A DNA stretch of 37,626 nt from a bacterium (lineage in GTDB: Bacteria; SZUA-182; DTGQ01), in contig JBFLZW010000005.1 of assembly GCA_040755755.1 (NCBI GenBank), forward strand, positions 1 through 37,626. Reading direction: 5' to 3'. Position numbers and translations under genes: made by a program. Every line of letters starts with the position of its first letter. The stretch's first letter is position 1. Under the pieces are notes generated by a model that was not told where the DNA came from, did not search any database, and was given only the letters and a program-made list of their open reading frames with translations. Below, in pieces: positions 26,164-34,225 of this stretch.

Positions 26164-27981
26164 TTAAGCCGCATCCCCACGATAGTGAGAAGAATAATAT
26201 TCGAGCAATCCATGAGCATCCAGGATCAGTCCCACCCGGCCATCGGCCAGAATTGCCCCTCCGGAAACGCCCATGAGCCCCTGAAAGGCTTCACCGAGTG
26301 ATTTAATGACCACCTGCTGCTGGCCAATGAGGTTATCCACCAAAAATCCGACCCGGTTTGATCCGTCACGGATAACCATGACCAGCCCCTGGTCGAAATC
26401 CTCCTCCAGGTTTTTGGTCAGAGTGCCCATGCCCAGGAGCCGGTCAAGGTCGATCAGGGGAATTATCGAATCACGCAGGTGCAGGGCCTTCCCCCGGTTG
26501 TGACAGACAACGATCTGTTCTTTTTTGGGTTTCAGGGATTCCTCGATGCAATAGGTGGGAAAGATATAGCGCTCTCCTCCCGATTGAACCAGCATGCCGT
26601 CAATAATGGCCATGGTCAGGGGAAGCCGGATACTGAAGGTGCTCCCTTCCCCTTCGGTGCTTTCCAGTGAGACTACTCCCCGCAGGGACCCGATCTTTTT
26701 CTTGACCACGTCCATTCCCACGCCACGGCCTGAAATATCGGTAATTTTTTCGGCTGTGGAAAAACCGGGATGGAAGATAAAATTGAATATCTCCTCCCGT
26801 GAATACTCCTTTCCCTCAACGATAAGCTCTTTCTGCCGGGCTTTTTCCAGAATCTTCTTTTCGGACAGGCCCCGGCCGTCATCCCTGACTTCAATGACGA
26901 CATTTCCCGCCTCATGCCGGGCCTCCAGATAGATATTACCCACTTTGTCCTTTCCCAGAGCTTCCCGCTGTTCCGGATCCTCAATTCCATGATCCACGGC
27001 ATTGCGCAGCATATGAACCAGGGGATCGCCAAGAGTATCGATTACCTGCTTGTCCAGCTCGGTTTCCTCACCCCGCAGCGTAACCTTCACCGTTTTACCG
27101 GCCTTGCGGCTCACATCCCGCACCAGTCTCTCCATTTTCTGGAACAGAGGACGGATCGGCAGCATGTGCATTGACATGGTCAGGTTTTGCAGCTCTCTGG
27201 TGATTTTGCTCAGGTGAGCAATGTTCTTGCTTAACTTCTGATCATGAACTTCGCTGCTGGCTACCTGAATCTGGGCAATTACCAGTTCCCCGACCAGATC
27301 GACCAGACTGTCGAGCTTATCGACACTGACCCTGATCCCCTCCTCAGTCTGAGGTTTTCTGCTTTCCGCTGTCTGGGTATTTTTCTGCTCCCGGATGGCT
27401 TTGACAACATCTTTCGTTTCCGCCTTTCCGGAGCGGATCAATACTTCTCCAATCTTGCCCGGCTCTCCTTCGGCCTGCTTCTGGAGCGCTTCCTTGACAT
27501 CCTCTTCGCTGACAGTTCCCTGCTCCACCATGATCTCGCCAATCTTCCTGCCGTCTTCCTCCCCGGCTTCATCATTCATGGTGGTGGCCAGCTCCAGCCT
27601 GCTGACCAACTGGGCCACCTCATGTGGTACTTCTTCCTGCGACAGGCTTCCCTCGTTCACTTCGTTTTGAATCTTATTTACCAGTTTTCGGAGCACATCC
27701 ACTGTTTCAAAGAGCATATCGATCACTACGGAACGCAGGACAGTTCCCTTATCTCTGGCCGTTACCAGGATGCTTTCCGCCACATGAGTCAACTGGCCGA
27801 TGGCCACAAAATTAAAAAATCCAGCCACACCTTTGATGGTATGAATAGGCCGGAAAGCCGCATTGATAACCTCCTTGTCTTTGGGTCTTTCCTCCAGGGA
27901 CAAAAGAGCCATGTCCACATTATCCAGGTGCTCCTTTGCCTCGGCACAAAATTCCAGGATAAGGTCTGCATCCTCAATCAT
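26164..27981 (-). CDS. cheA: Chemotaxis histidine kinase CheA with MshEN-like repeats in the P2 position
   Basis: A 605-residue product. P1/HPt: about 1-105, phosphorylated H47 (HTIKG). P3 dimerisation: about 216-275. P4 kinase: N box HMLRNAVDHG, G1 DDGRGL and G2 GRGVGMDVV. P5 CheW-like: about 465-600. Instead of a classical P2, residues 146-169 and 176-199 are two 24-residue repeats, beginning KIGEIMVEQG and KIGEVLIRSG and ending in L/IxxQ. They fit the spacing of the MshEN c-di-GMP-binding motif, with Lys for the first Arg. The ribosome site is AGGTGAGGGG before ATG 27981. It is the first gene of the che operon, with the sensor kinase at 28331 divergent from it. Confidence 0.96.
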   Translation of the reverse strand: MIEDADLILEFCAEAKEHLDNVDMALLSLEERPKDKEVINAAFRPIHTIKGVAGFFNFVAIGQLTHVAESILVTARDKGTVLRSVVIDMLFETVDVLRKLVNKIQNEVNEGSLSQEEVPHEVAQLVSRLELATTMNDEAGEEDGRKIGEIMVEQGTVSEEDVKEALQKQAEGEPGKIGEVLIRSGKAETKDVVKAIREQKNTQTAESRKPQTEEGIRVSVDKLDSLVDLVGELVIAQIQVASSEVHDQKLSKNIAHLSKITRELQNLTMSMHMLPIRPLFQKMERLVRDVSRKAGKTVKVTLRGEETELDKQVIDTLGDPLVHMLRNAVDHGIEDPEQREALGKDKVGNIYLEARHEAGNVVIEVRDDGRGLSEKKILEKARQKELIVEGKEYSREEIFNFIFHPGFSTAEKITDISGRGVGMDVVKKKIGSLRGVVSLESTEGEGSTFSIRLPLTMAIIDGMLVQSGGERYIFPTYCIEESLKPKKEQIVVCHNRGKALHLRDSIIPLIDLDRLLGMGTLTKNLEEDFDQGLVMVIRDGSNRVGFLVDNLIGQQQVVIKSLGEAFQGLMGVSGGAILADGRVGLILDAHGLLEYYSSHYRGDAA

Positions 27982-28005
27982 AAGTGCCCCTCACCTCTCT
28001 TTTTA

Positions 28006-28032
28006 TAAGTGGTCAGTGGTCAGTGGTCAGTA
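28006..28032. repeat. AGTGGTC heptamer repeats before cheA
   Basis: TAAGTGGTCAGTGGTCAGTG plus further bases, three to four exact seven-base steps. They lie 25 bases upstream of the cheA start, inside its leader or promoter. Confidence 0.85.
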
Positions 28033-28150
28033 AAGACATGCATGAGTGGAAAAACTGATAACTTCTTCCTGATATTTCTTTACGGTTAAAAAGCAAAGAG
28101 ACTTCTGAAAATTTATGCTGTACCGGCTGAGAACTTAACTTTTCCAGAGA

Positions 28151-28215
28151 AGTCAGGAGTCAGGAGTCAGAATCCAGAATAAGCAATCATCCCCTCCTGA
28201 CTCCTGACTCCCGAC
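28151..28215. repeat. AGGAGTC heptamer foldback between cheA and the sensor kinase
   Basis: AGTCAGGAGTCAGGAGTCAG (28151-28170) pairs with the inverse heptamers in 28194-28212. It is the same type as the terminator at 6544-6617. Between two divergent genes it cannot be a normal terminator, so its presence points to a mobile or slippage origin. The rest of 27982-28330 shows no gene. Confidence 0.75.
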
Positions 28216-28330
28216 CCCCGAACAGTATTGTTGCCTAAAACGAGTAAAATAGCAGCAAAACCGATGATATCTCTCCATTTTCCGAATAATAAAGCAACTC
28301 AGCCCCTGATTACCTGTATGATGGTAGACC

Positions 28331-30334
28331 ATGAAAATAAAAAGCTTCACCCAAAAGATCGTAATCGGTTTTCTGGCAGTGCTCCTTTTGATGGTTATCC
28401 TTGCTTCTGTTTCCTATCATGCTTTCACCAAAATGGAACGACTGTCACAGGAGCTGAACCAGATGCTTTTGCTGGACATGTTTCTGGATGAAAGCATGGG
28501 CTCCCATCGGAAGTGGATGAACGACCTGGCCCAAACCTTTCTGTTGAACCGGAAATTTCAGGGGAGCCTTGATCCTCATAAGTGTGAATTCGGCAAATGG
28601 TATCACTCCTTTCAGTCATCGGACGATAAAATTATGGAAATACATAAAAAGATCGATAAACCCCACCATATCCTCCACGAGTCGGCCAAACAGATCCTCG
28701 ATCTTCTTTATGAACCTGGCCGGCAAAGAGATATTGCCCACCTGCTGGATGAGGAAAAGAATGAGCACATGCTCTGGTTTTTTACCTTTTCCAGGGTCAT
28801 GGAGAAACAGGAAAAAATCCCTCTTGCCTTTCTGGAGATGAGAAGCTGCTCGATAGATCGCTTATATGAAAGTTTTTCGGCAGGCGATGGCAAGGGAATG
28901 GTTTATCTGCAACCGTTAAGAAAATCTCATCAGCGTCTCCATGAGCTTTCACAGCAGGCGATTCACCTGGCCCAACAGGGCAGGTGGAAAGAGGCAAAGA
29001 GGTTATATAGCCAGGATATCCGGCTGGCCAATAAAGATGTCTTGGATTATTTTTTCAGATTGGATATATTGGTCCATCAACGGATTAAAGGCAACCAGCA
29101 GGCAAGGGAGATCTATGCCCGCCTCACCATTCCAGCCATGGAAGAGCTCCAGCACCTGGTTGATCAGATACGGTCCAGCCTCATGGCCAGGATTGGCAGG
29201 CTGGAAAATGAATACCAGCAGGTAGCGGGAAGATCGAAAAAATTCATCGTCTGGGCTACACTTTTCGTCATCTCTCTGGCCATACTTTGCAGCTTGCTCA
29301 TTCCTCCAGGCCTCACCAGACCGATCAGGCACCTTACGCAGTTTGCCAACCGGATCGCGAGCGGAGGAGACCTGTCGGAAACCATCCGGATTGAGAACCA
29401 GGATGAAATCGGCCAGCTTGCCTCCTCGTTTAACCGGATGATTCAAGCTCTGCGAAAGTCGAGAGAAGAGCTGGAAGAGTGGGGAAAGACCCTGGAGAAG
29501 AAAGTGGAAACTCGAACCAGAGATCTGAAGGATGCCTACCGGCAGCTTGAAATGACCCAGGGTCAACTGGTGCAGTCATCCAAGCTGGCCTCTATCGGAG
29601 AGCTGGCTGCCGGCATGGCCCACGAGATAAATAATCCCATGACTGTCATTGTCGGCTATTCGGAATTGCTGCTCGATGAGGTCACGCCTGGTACGGAAAA
29701 CCATGTCTATGTTCAGGGAATACTTGAAGCAGGCCAGAGGATCAGCATGATTATCAGAAACCTTTTGACCTTTGCCCGGCAGGGCACTCAGGAAAGGAGC
29801 CGGGCATCTATCCCTGTTCTGATCGACCGTGCGCTTTCGTTCATGGAAAAACGCATGGAAAAAGATGGTATCCGGATCGAGCGCGATTACGAACCTGGCC
29901 TTCCTGACATTTATGTCCGAATGGGTCAACTGGGACAGGTATTCCTCAACCTGATTATCAACGCCAGGGATGCCTTACTGGAAAAGTCAGAAACTGCATC
30001 CGGGGATTTTGCCAAGGTATTGAAGGTCCAGGTCCGTAAGGTTGAGGAAAATGATATTCCGGCAATCCGGATCACCTTCCGGGATACAGGGGCAGGGATA
30101 AAACCGGAAAACCTGAGCCGGGTGTTTGATCCCTTCTTCACCACAAAAAGAGAGGATAAAGGAACAGGTCTGGGACTGAGCATCAGCTACGGGATTATCA
30201 AAGACCATCAGGGGAGCATTCGGGTGGAAAGCCGGGAGGGAGAATACACGATGTTCACGATTGATCTGCCGGCAAACCAGATTTCCTCCTGCTCCAAGGA
30301 AAGAGGAGAGCATGAAAGACATTCTCTTAATTGA
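28331..30334 (+). CDS. Membrane histidine kinase with two tandem extracytoplasmic CZB domains
   Basis: A 667-residue product. Membrane spans: about 8-29 and 304-325. CZB1: H59, C85 (CEFGKW), H112 and H116, a full match. CZB2: H146 (HMLW), C173, H200 and H204 keep the spacing and all four ligands, but CxFGxW has become CSIDRL. Then HAMP (about 327-380), a coiled coil, HisKA with H431 (MAHEINNPM) and a HATPase with N, G1 (DTGAGI) and G2 (GTGLGLS) boxes. It overlaps the next kinase by 23 bases. The probable signal is metal or oxidant at the envelope, as for other CZB proteins. Confidence 0.94.
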   Translation: MKIKSFTQKIVIGFLAVLLLMVILASVSYHAFTKMERLSQELNQMLLLDMFLDESMGSHRKWMNDLAQTFLLNRKFQGSLDPHKCEFGKWYHSFQSSDDKIMEIHKKIDKPHHILHESAKQILDLLYEPGRQRDIAHLLDEEKNEHMLWFFTFSRVMEKQEKIPLAFLEMRSCSIDRLYESFSAGDGKGMVYLQPLRKSHQRLHELSQQAIHLAQQGRWKEAKRLYSQDIRLANKDVLDYFFRLDILVHQRIKGNQQAREIYARLTIPAMEELQHLVDQIRSSLMARIGRLENEYQQVAGRSKKFIVWATLFVISLAILCSLLIPPGLTRPIRHLTQFANRIASGGDLSETIRIENQDEIGQLASSFNRMIQALRKSREELEEWGKTLEKKVETRTRDLKDAYRQLEMTQGQLVQSSKLASIGELAAGMAHEINNPMTVIVGYSELLLDEVTPGTENHVYVQGILEAGQRISMIIRNLLTFARQGTQERSRASIPVLIDRALSFMEKRMEKDGIRIERDYEPGLPDIYVRMGQLGQVFLNLIINARDALLEKSETASGDFAKVLKVQVRKVEENDIPAIRITFRDTGAGIKPENLSRVFDPFFTTKREDKGTGLGLSISYGIIKDHQGSIRVESREGEYTMFTIDLPANQISSCSKERGEHERHSLN

Positions 30335-31796
30335 TGATGAACCTGGAATTCGCCTTACCTTTTCCCGGATGCTGGAAAAGGAAGGGTATACGGTCAGGAC
30401 CGCTTCCAATTTTCAGGAAGCTCAGGAAATCCTGCACAACCATAACCTGGATGTGGTCGTCAGCGATATTCTTATTCCCGGCACAAGCGGTATCGAAGTG
30501 CTGAAGCTGGTCAAGGATTACTCTCCTGACATGCCGGTTATCATGATTACCGGAGAACCCAATATTGACACGGCCATTGAGTCAGTCCGTCAGGGAGCCT
30601 ACGATTATCTTTCCAAACCGATCAGCCGTCAGCAGTTGTGCGGAGCTGTAGCCAGAGCCATAGAGAGAAAGTGGCTTACCGATGAGCGAAAAAGGCTGGA
30701 AGAGGAAAATCTGAGGTATCGGAAGGAGCTGGAGGATAAGGTCAGGGAACGGACCCGTGCTCTGGAAGAGCTTAATACCTTTATCAATAATGTCATCGAA
30801 AGCATTTCATCCGCTTTGATCGCGCTGGACCTTTCAGGGAGTATCACCATGGTCAATACCCATGCTTTTGAGTTCCTGCAGGGAAAAAGCAGAGCGGAAA
30901 TCATCGGGAAAAATTACCAGCAGGTATTTCCGAAGGACCTGGCTCAGGCTTTGCACAAGGTCATTCAGGAGGAGGACTGGATGCACTCTCATGAATTTGA
31001 GCTGGGAGATCAGACTCTCGGCTACAGTGTTTCACTCCTCCTGGATAATGAGCAGAAGGTCAAAGGGAATGTAATTATCATGCGAGATATTTCAGAAAAA
31101 AAGAAGCTTGAGCAGGAGCTGATCCAATCGGAAAAATTAGCAACCCTTGGCCTTCTGGCCGGAAAAATCAGCCATGAGATGGGAAATCCTTTGTTTGGCA
31201 TCCTTGGCTATGCAGAGCTTCTGGAGGCAAAATATCCGAAAGAAAAATATATCAGGCTCATGATCAATCAGGCCCTTCGCCTGAAAAAAATGACCAAGGA
31301 TCTTTTGACTATCAGTAAACCCAAACCGCCCCTGATCAGCTCGGTTGACATAAATAAAGTCCTGGTGGAAACCCTGGATTTTCTGCGGGATGTCACCGGC
31401 CAGATCAAATATCATGAGATCGTCCAGGAATATTATCCTCAACTGCCCTTGATTCAGGGCGATGAGGAGCAGCTCAAGCAGGTTTTCATCAACCTGATCG
31501 TCAATGCTTCTCAAGCCATGAAGAATCAGTCTCAGAAAAACATCCTGACCGTAGGGACAGGCATAGCTGAAGAGGGAAAAATGGTGATGGCTCTCGTCCA
31601 GGATACCGGCTGCGGAATTGCACCCGCAGATATTGACCGGATCTTCGATCCCTTCTACACCACGAAAGGCGAGGAAGGAACAGGCCTGGGTATGGCTGTG
31701 ATCCGGGAGATTATCAATAAACATCATGACCGGATGCATATTGAAAGCCGGATAGGAGAAGGAACCAGGGTCACAGTTCTGCTGCCGGTGAAGTGA
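30312..31796 (+). CDS. Receiver-PAS-histidine kinase
   Basis: A 494-residue product from ATG 30312 (AGAGGAG upstream), overlapping the sensor kinase by 23 bases. Receiver: 1-118, D52 (VVSDILIPG). Coiled coil: about 120-155. PAS: about 155-265. HisKA: H288 (KISHEMGNPL). HATPase: about 375-492 with N, G1 (DTGCGI) and G2 (GTGLGM) boxes. It has no membrane span. Its receiver is the likely target of the CZB kinase upstream, and its own H288 would pass the signal to a regulator. None is adjacent; the NtrC-like protein at 17479 is a candidate within the window. Confidence 0.92.
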   Translation: MKDILLIDDEPGIRLTFSRMLEKEGYTVRTASNFQEAQEILHNHNLDVVVSDILIPGTSGIEVLKLVKDYSPDMPVIMITGEPNIDTAIESVRQGAYDYLSKPISRQQLCGAVARAIERKWLTDERKRLEEENLRYRKELEDKVRERTRALEELNTFINNVIESISSALIALDLSGSITMVNTHAFEFLQGKSRAEIIGKNYQQVFPKDLAQALHKVIQEEDWMHSHEFELGDQTLGYSVSLLLDNEQKVKGNVIIMRDISEKKKLEQELIQSEKLATLGLLAGKISHEMGNPLFGILGYAELLEAKYPKEKYIRLMINQALRLKKMTKDLLTISKPKPPLISSVDINKVLVETLDFLRDVTGQIKYHEIVQEYYPQLPLIQGDEEQLKQVFINLIVNASQAMKNQSQKNILTVGTGIAEEGKMVMALVQDTGCGIAPADIDRIFDPFYTTKGEEGTGLGMAVIREIINKHHDRMHIESRIGEGTRVTVLLPVK

Positions 31797-31840
31797 AGTT
31801 AATTGAAACTGATCGATATGTATTGCTCATTCGATCCCTG

Positions 31841-32948
31841 CTAGGAATTGCTCTGTATCTTACTCATGAACTCCCGATATAGCTTTTCACTCAGGGACTT
31901 ATTGGCATATAGTTTCTCTAACTGTGCTTTCGCCTGCTCTAAGGTAAGGACTCCTTCACTGTAAAGGTCATATAAAGCCTGAGCTTTTCCTTTTTCAATG
32001 CCTATTCTTTCGGCTGTAGTGATATAAGCCATGTTCATTTCCTCCTCAAAGGTTCTCATGTCCTCTTGGAACTCGATCTCGAGCTCTTTCGGTAAGACCA
32101 TCAGCCAGTCAATGAAGCGGTAAAGGTTCACTATATCTTCCCGACTGAACCCTTTGTTATATAACGTCTTAACCAGACTCAACTTCCATTTGAGCCTGGC
32201 CTGGGAATTCTTTCTCGTCTCTAGCGTTTTAAGATGGGCCACCACAATAATACCAAAAGGATTCCGACTGGCCTCGAGTTCCTCTATCTTGTCAGTATAG
32301 TCAATAAGTTTGATGACTGGGAATTCAAACAGGTGCCTGAATCCCCATCGGTTGATCTCATACCGGCAGGGCCTGTAGCATTGGTTATCATCAGTCAGAA
32401 TGGCCAGGCTGATAACCTCCTCATCATACCGGTCAAAGATACGATAGTTGTAAGTGTACATCCTCTTCACAAAATCAGCGTCGTAATAGCCTTGGACCTC
32501 CATGTGGATTAGTAACCATTTTTCTGTCCCGTCCTTCAAACAAACCTTGACGAGCTTATCGGCAAATTTTTTACCAATAGTAGAACTTTTAACTATCTTT
32601 TCAAGTTCTTTATCGAGGAACTCTCTACCGGACACTTTTGAGGTAACAACCGCGAATGAACGCGAATGAACGCGAACTGAACAAAGAGGACTCGATAATG
32701 AAGGCAAATCAAAAGAATTTATTAGCGTCTATTCGTGTGCATTCGCGGTTGATTACAGGAATTGAAAAAAAAGTGTCCGGTAGCGAATCGAGGAATTGAT
32801 AGCCTTTTTCCAGATCAACTTCATCATAGATTGCTGGGAAGAAAAACGATACGAACTGCTTGAAATATAGCTCAATAACCTCTTTCCAGCCACTGTCAGA
32901 CTCACTATAGGCAGTTTCGCCGCTGGTTGTAAGATCGCTCTCTGCCAT
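31841..32948 (-). pseudogene. Rpn-like PD-(D/E)XK family gene split by a MITE
   Basis: The N-terminal part (32948 to 32787, 54 residues) reads MAESDLTTSGE...EVDLEKGYQFLD. The C-terminal part (from 32611 to 31841) reads KELEKIVKSSTIGKKFADKLVKV, then WLLIHMEVQGYYD with the E-x-Q of the nuclease core. The two parts are in one frame once the 166-bp element and one copy of the 9-bp target duplication are removed, giving about 310 residues (GYQFLDKELEKIV). With the element in place, the upstream part stops soon after the junction. The C-terminal part could start inside the element at a GTG or other codon, but would lack the N-terminus. The family is linked to recombination and phage defence. There is no further damage, so the insertion is recent. 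Confidence 0.9.
32621..32786. mobile_element. 166-bp MITE inserted in the Rpn-like gene, 9-bp target duplication
   Basis: The ends are inverted repeats (CTACCGGACACTTTT at the left; the same, inverted, at the right, GTGTCCGGTAG). ATCGAGGAA stands on both sides (32612-32620 and 32787-32795). An inner inverted pair AACCGCGAATG / CATTCGCGGTT and nine-base steps of CGCGAATGAA lie within. No transposase is coded. Confidence 0.9.
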
Positions 32949-33245
32949 TAAGACTTGCTCTCCATGCGCTAATAGGGTTAAGCTGCTTCAGAACCAAAAG
33001 GCCCATTACCATAATATTACATGATCTTTTGAATATTTACCACTCATATTACTGGTCGAGGAGTTATGCATCGAATATGAAGAAAACCTCTACGAAGGAT
33101 TCTGTAATGGCTGGGTTAGACCTGTACGAAGCTACTGCAACTATTTTTCTGGACTTCTATAGTTTTTCAGTTTTTCACTGCTAACCGATGTCTGACAATT
33201 GTCTTTGCTGGCAATTGTCTTTACTGACCACTGGCCACTGACCAC
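32949..33245. other. Gene-free stretch with heptamer repeats
   Basis: AGTGGTC-type heptamers lie at 33222-33249, reaching into the HDOD stop codon. GGCAATTGTCTTT is duplicated just before (33188-33213). A frame without a start codon near 33035-33165 gives no recognisable product. Confidence 0.6.
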
Positions 33246-34094
33246 TTAAAAATGTCCCTTTTCCGCTTCATAGCTGGCTTGAACCGTTTCAGCCAGCCGG
33301 AGGATGTCCGGTTCGCCGATCTTCAGAATATGGACTGATTGGAGGGCTTGAAAATCGGTATCCTCGCGGGGCTGGCGGTATCCAATCCCCAGGTAAATAC
33401 ACAGCATATCGGCAAGGTTGATCAGAGCGGCAAACTTCAGTATATCCACCTCCAGAGGATCGATGTCCGAAAGACTATGATGGTAGGTCACCGCATCTTC
33501 CAATTCCCGTGAGAGGTTCCACTTCTTCACGATCAGGCCGCCTACTTCGGCATGAGTAAAACCCAGCCTCTCTCTCTCAACCTCTGCAAAGGGCAGATCA
33601 TCGTTATAAGCCGTCTGGACAATCTCACTGAAAACCTCATTCATCTGATTATTCAGGATAGTCTTTCCGATATCATGCATCAATCCGCCGACAAAGGCCT
33701 CTTCAGTGTGGCAGCAAAGCTCCCTGGATAAGATGTGGGCAGCAATGGCTGCGCCGATCGAGTGTTCCCAGAGCATCTTTTCGGTCAGATTTATCCGGCG
33801 GTAAAAACTCTTGAGAGATGCGGCCAAAGCCAGCGTCTTTATTCCCTTGAATCCGATTAAAACAATAGCCGCAGCTACGGTATTGACGCTTCGGATACAC
33901 CCATAAAAGGAGGAATTGGCGATTTTTAAAATCTGAGCGGTCAGTGCCTGATCAGCCAGAATGGCCCGTTCCAGAACTTTGGAATCCGTATCGGGATTCG
34001 AGGCTAAAGATACGATCCGGCTGGCTACCAGCGGCATGGGAGGAAGATCACAGGTGGAGTCAATAACGGCTTTCAATTCCTTGTGCATGGACAT
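33246..34094 (-). CDS. HDOD-domain signalling protein
   Basis: About 282 residues from ATG 34094, with GGAGG ten bases upstream; the in-frame extension to 34157 lacks support. The HDOD domain spans about 10-210: LPPMPLVASRIVSLASNP, ALTAQILKIANSSFYG, and the HD-like motif GGLMHDIGKTIL. HDOD proteins are often regulators in motility, chemotaxis or c-di-GMP pathways, and most lack enzyme activity. It is monocistronic here. Its stop codon TAA merges with the start of an AGTGGTC repeat block, so the C-terminus may have been set by that repeat. Confidence 0.9.
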   Translation of the reverse strand: MSMHKELKAVIDSTCDLPPMPLVASRIVSLASNPDTDSKVLERAILADQALTAQILKIANSSFYGCIRSVNTVAAAIVLIGFKGIKTLALAASLKSFYRRINLTEKMLWEHSIGAAIAAHILSRELCCHTEEAFVGGLMHDIGKTILNNQMNEVFSEIVQTAYNDDLPFAEVERERLGFTHAEVGGLIVKKWNLSRELEDAVTYHHSLSDIDPLEVDILKFAALINLADMLCIYLGIGYRQPREDTDFQALQSVHILKIGEPDILRLAETVQASYEAEKGHF

Positions 34095-34225
34095 AGCTTT
34101 AGAGCCTCCTTGAAAACTTGACCGGATAAACGAACCATACCCAGCGGTCAGGTTCACGGTTACTCTTACTGAATATCATAAAGCATCGGGCAAGGCAACC
34201 CCCAATCCTGCTCATGGTTCAATTT

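Noticed and set aside
33035-33165. Possible gene fragment (reads LVEELCIEYEENLYEGFCNGW)
   Set aside because: There is no start codon in the frame and no recognisable family; it is too short to claim as a pseudogene.
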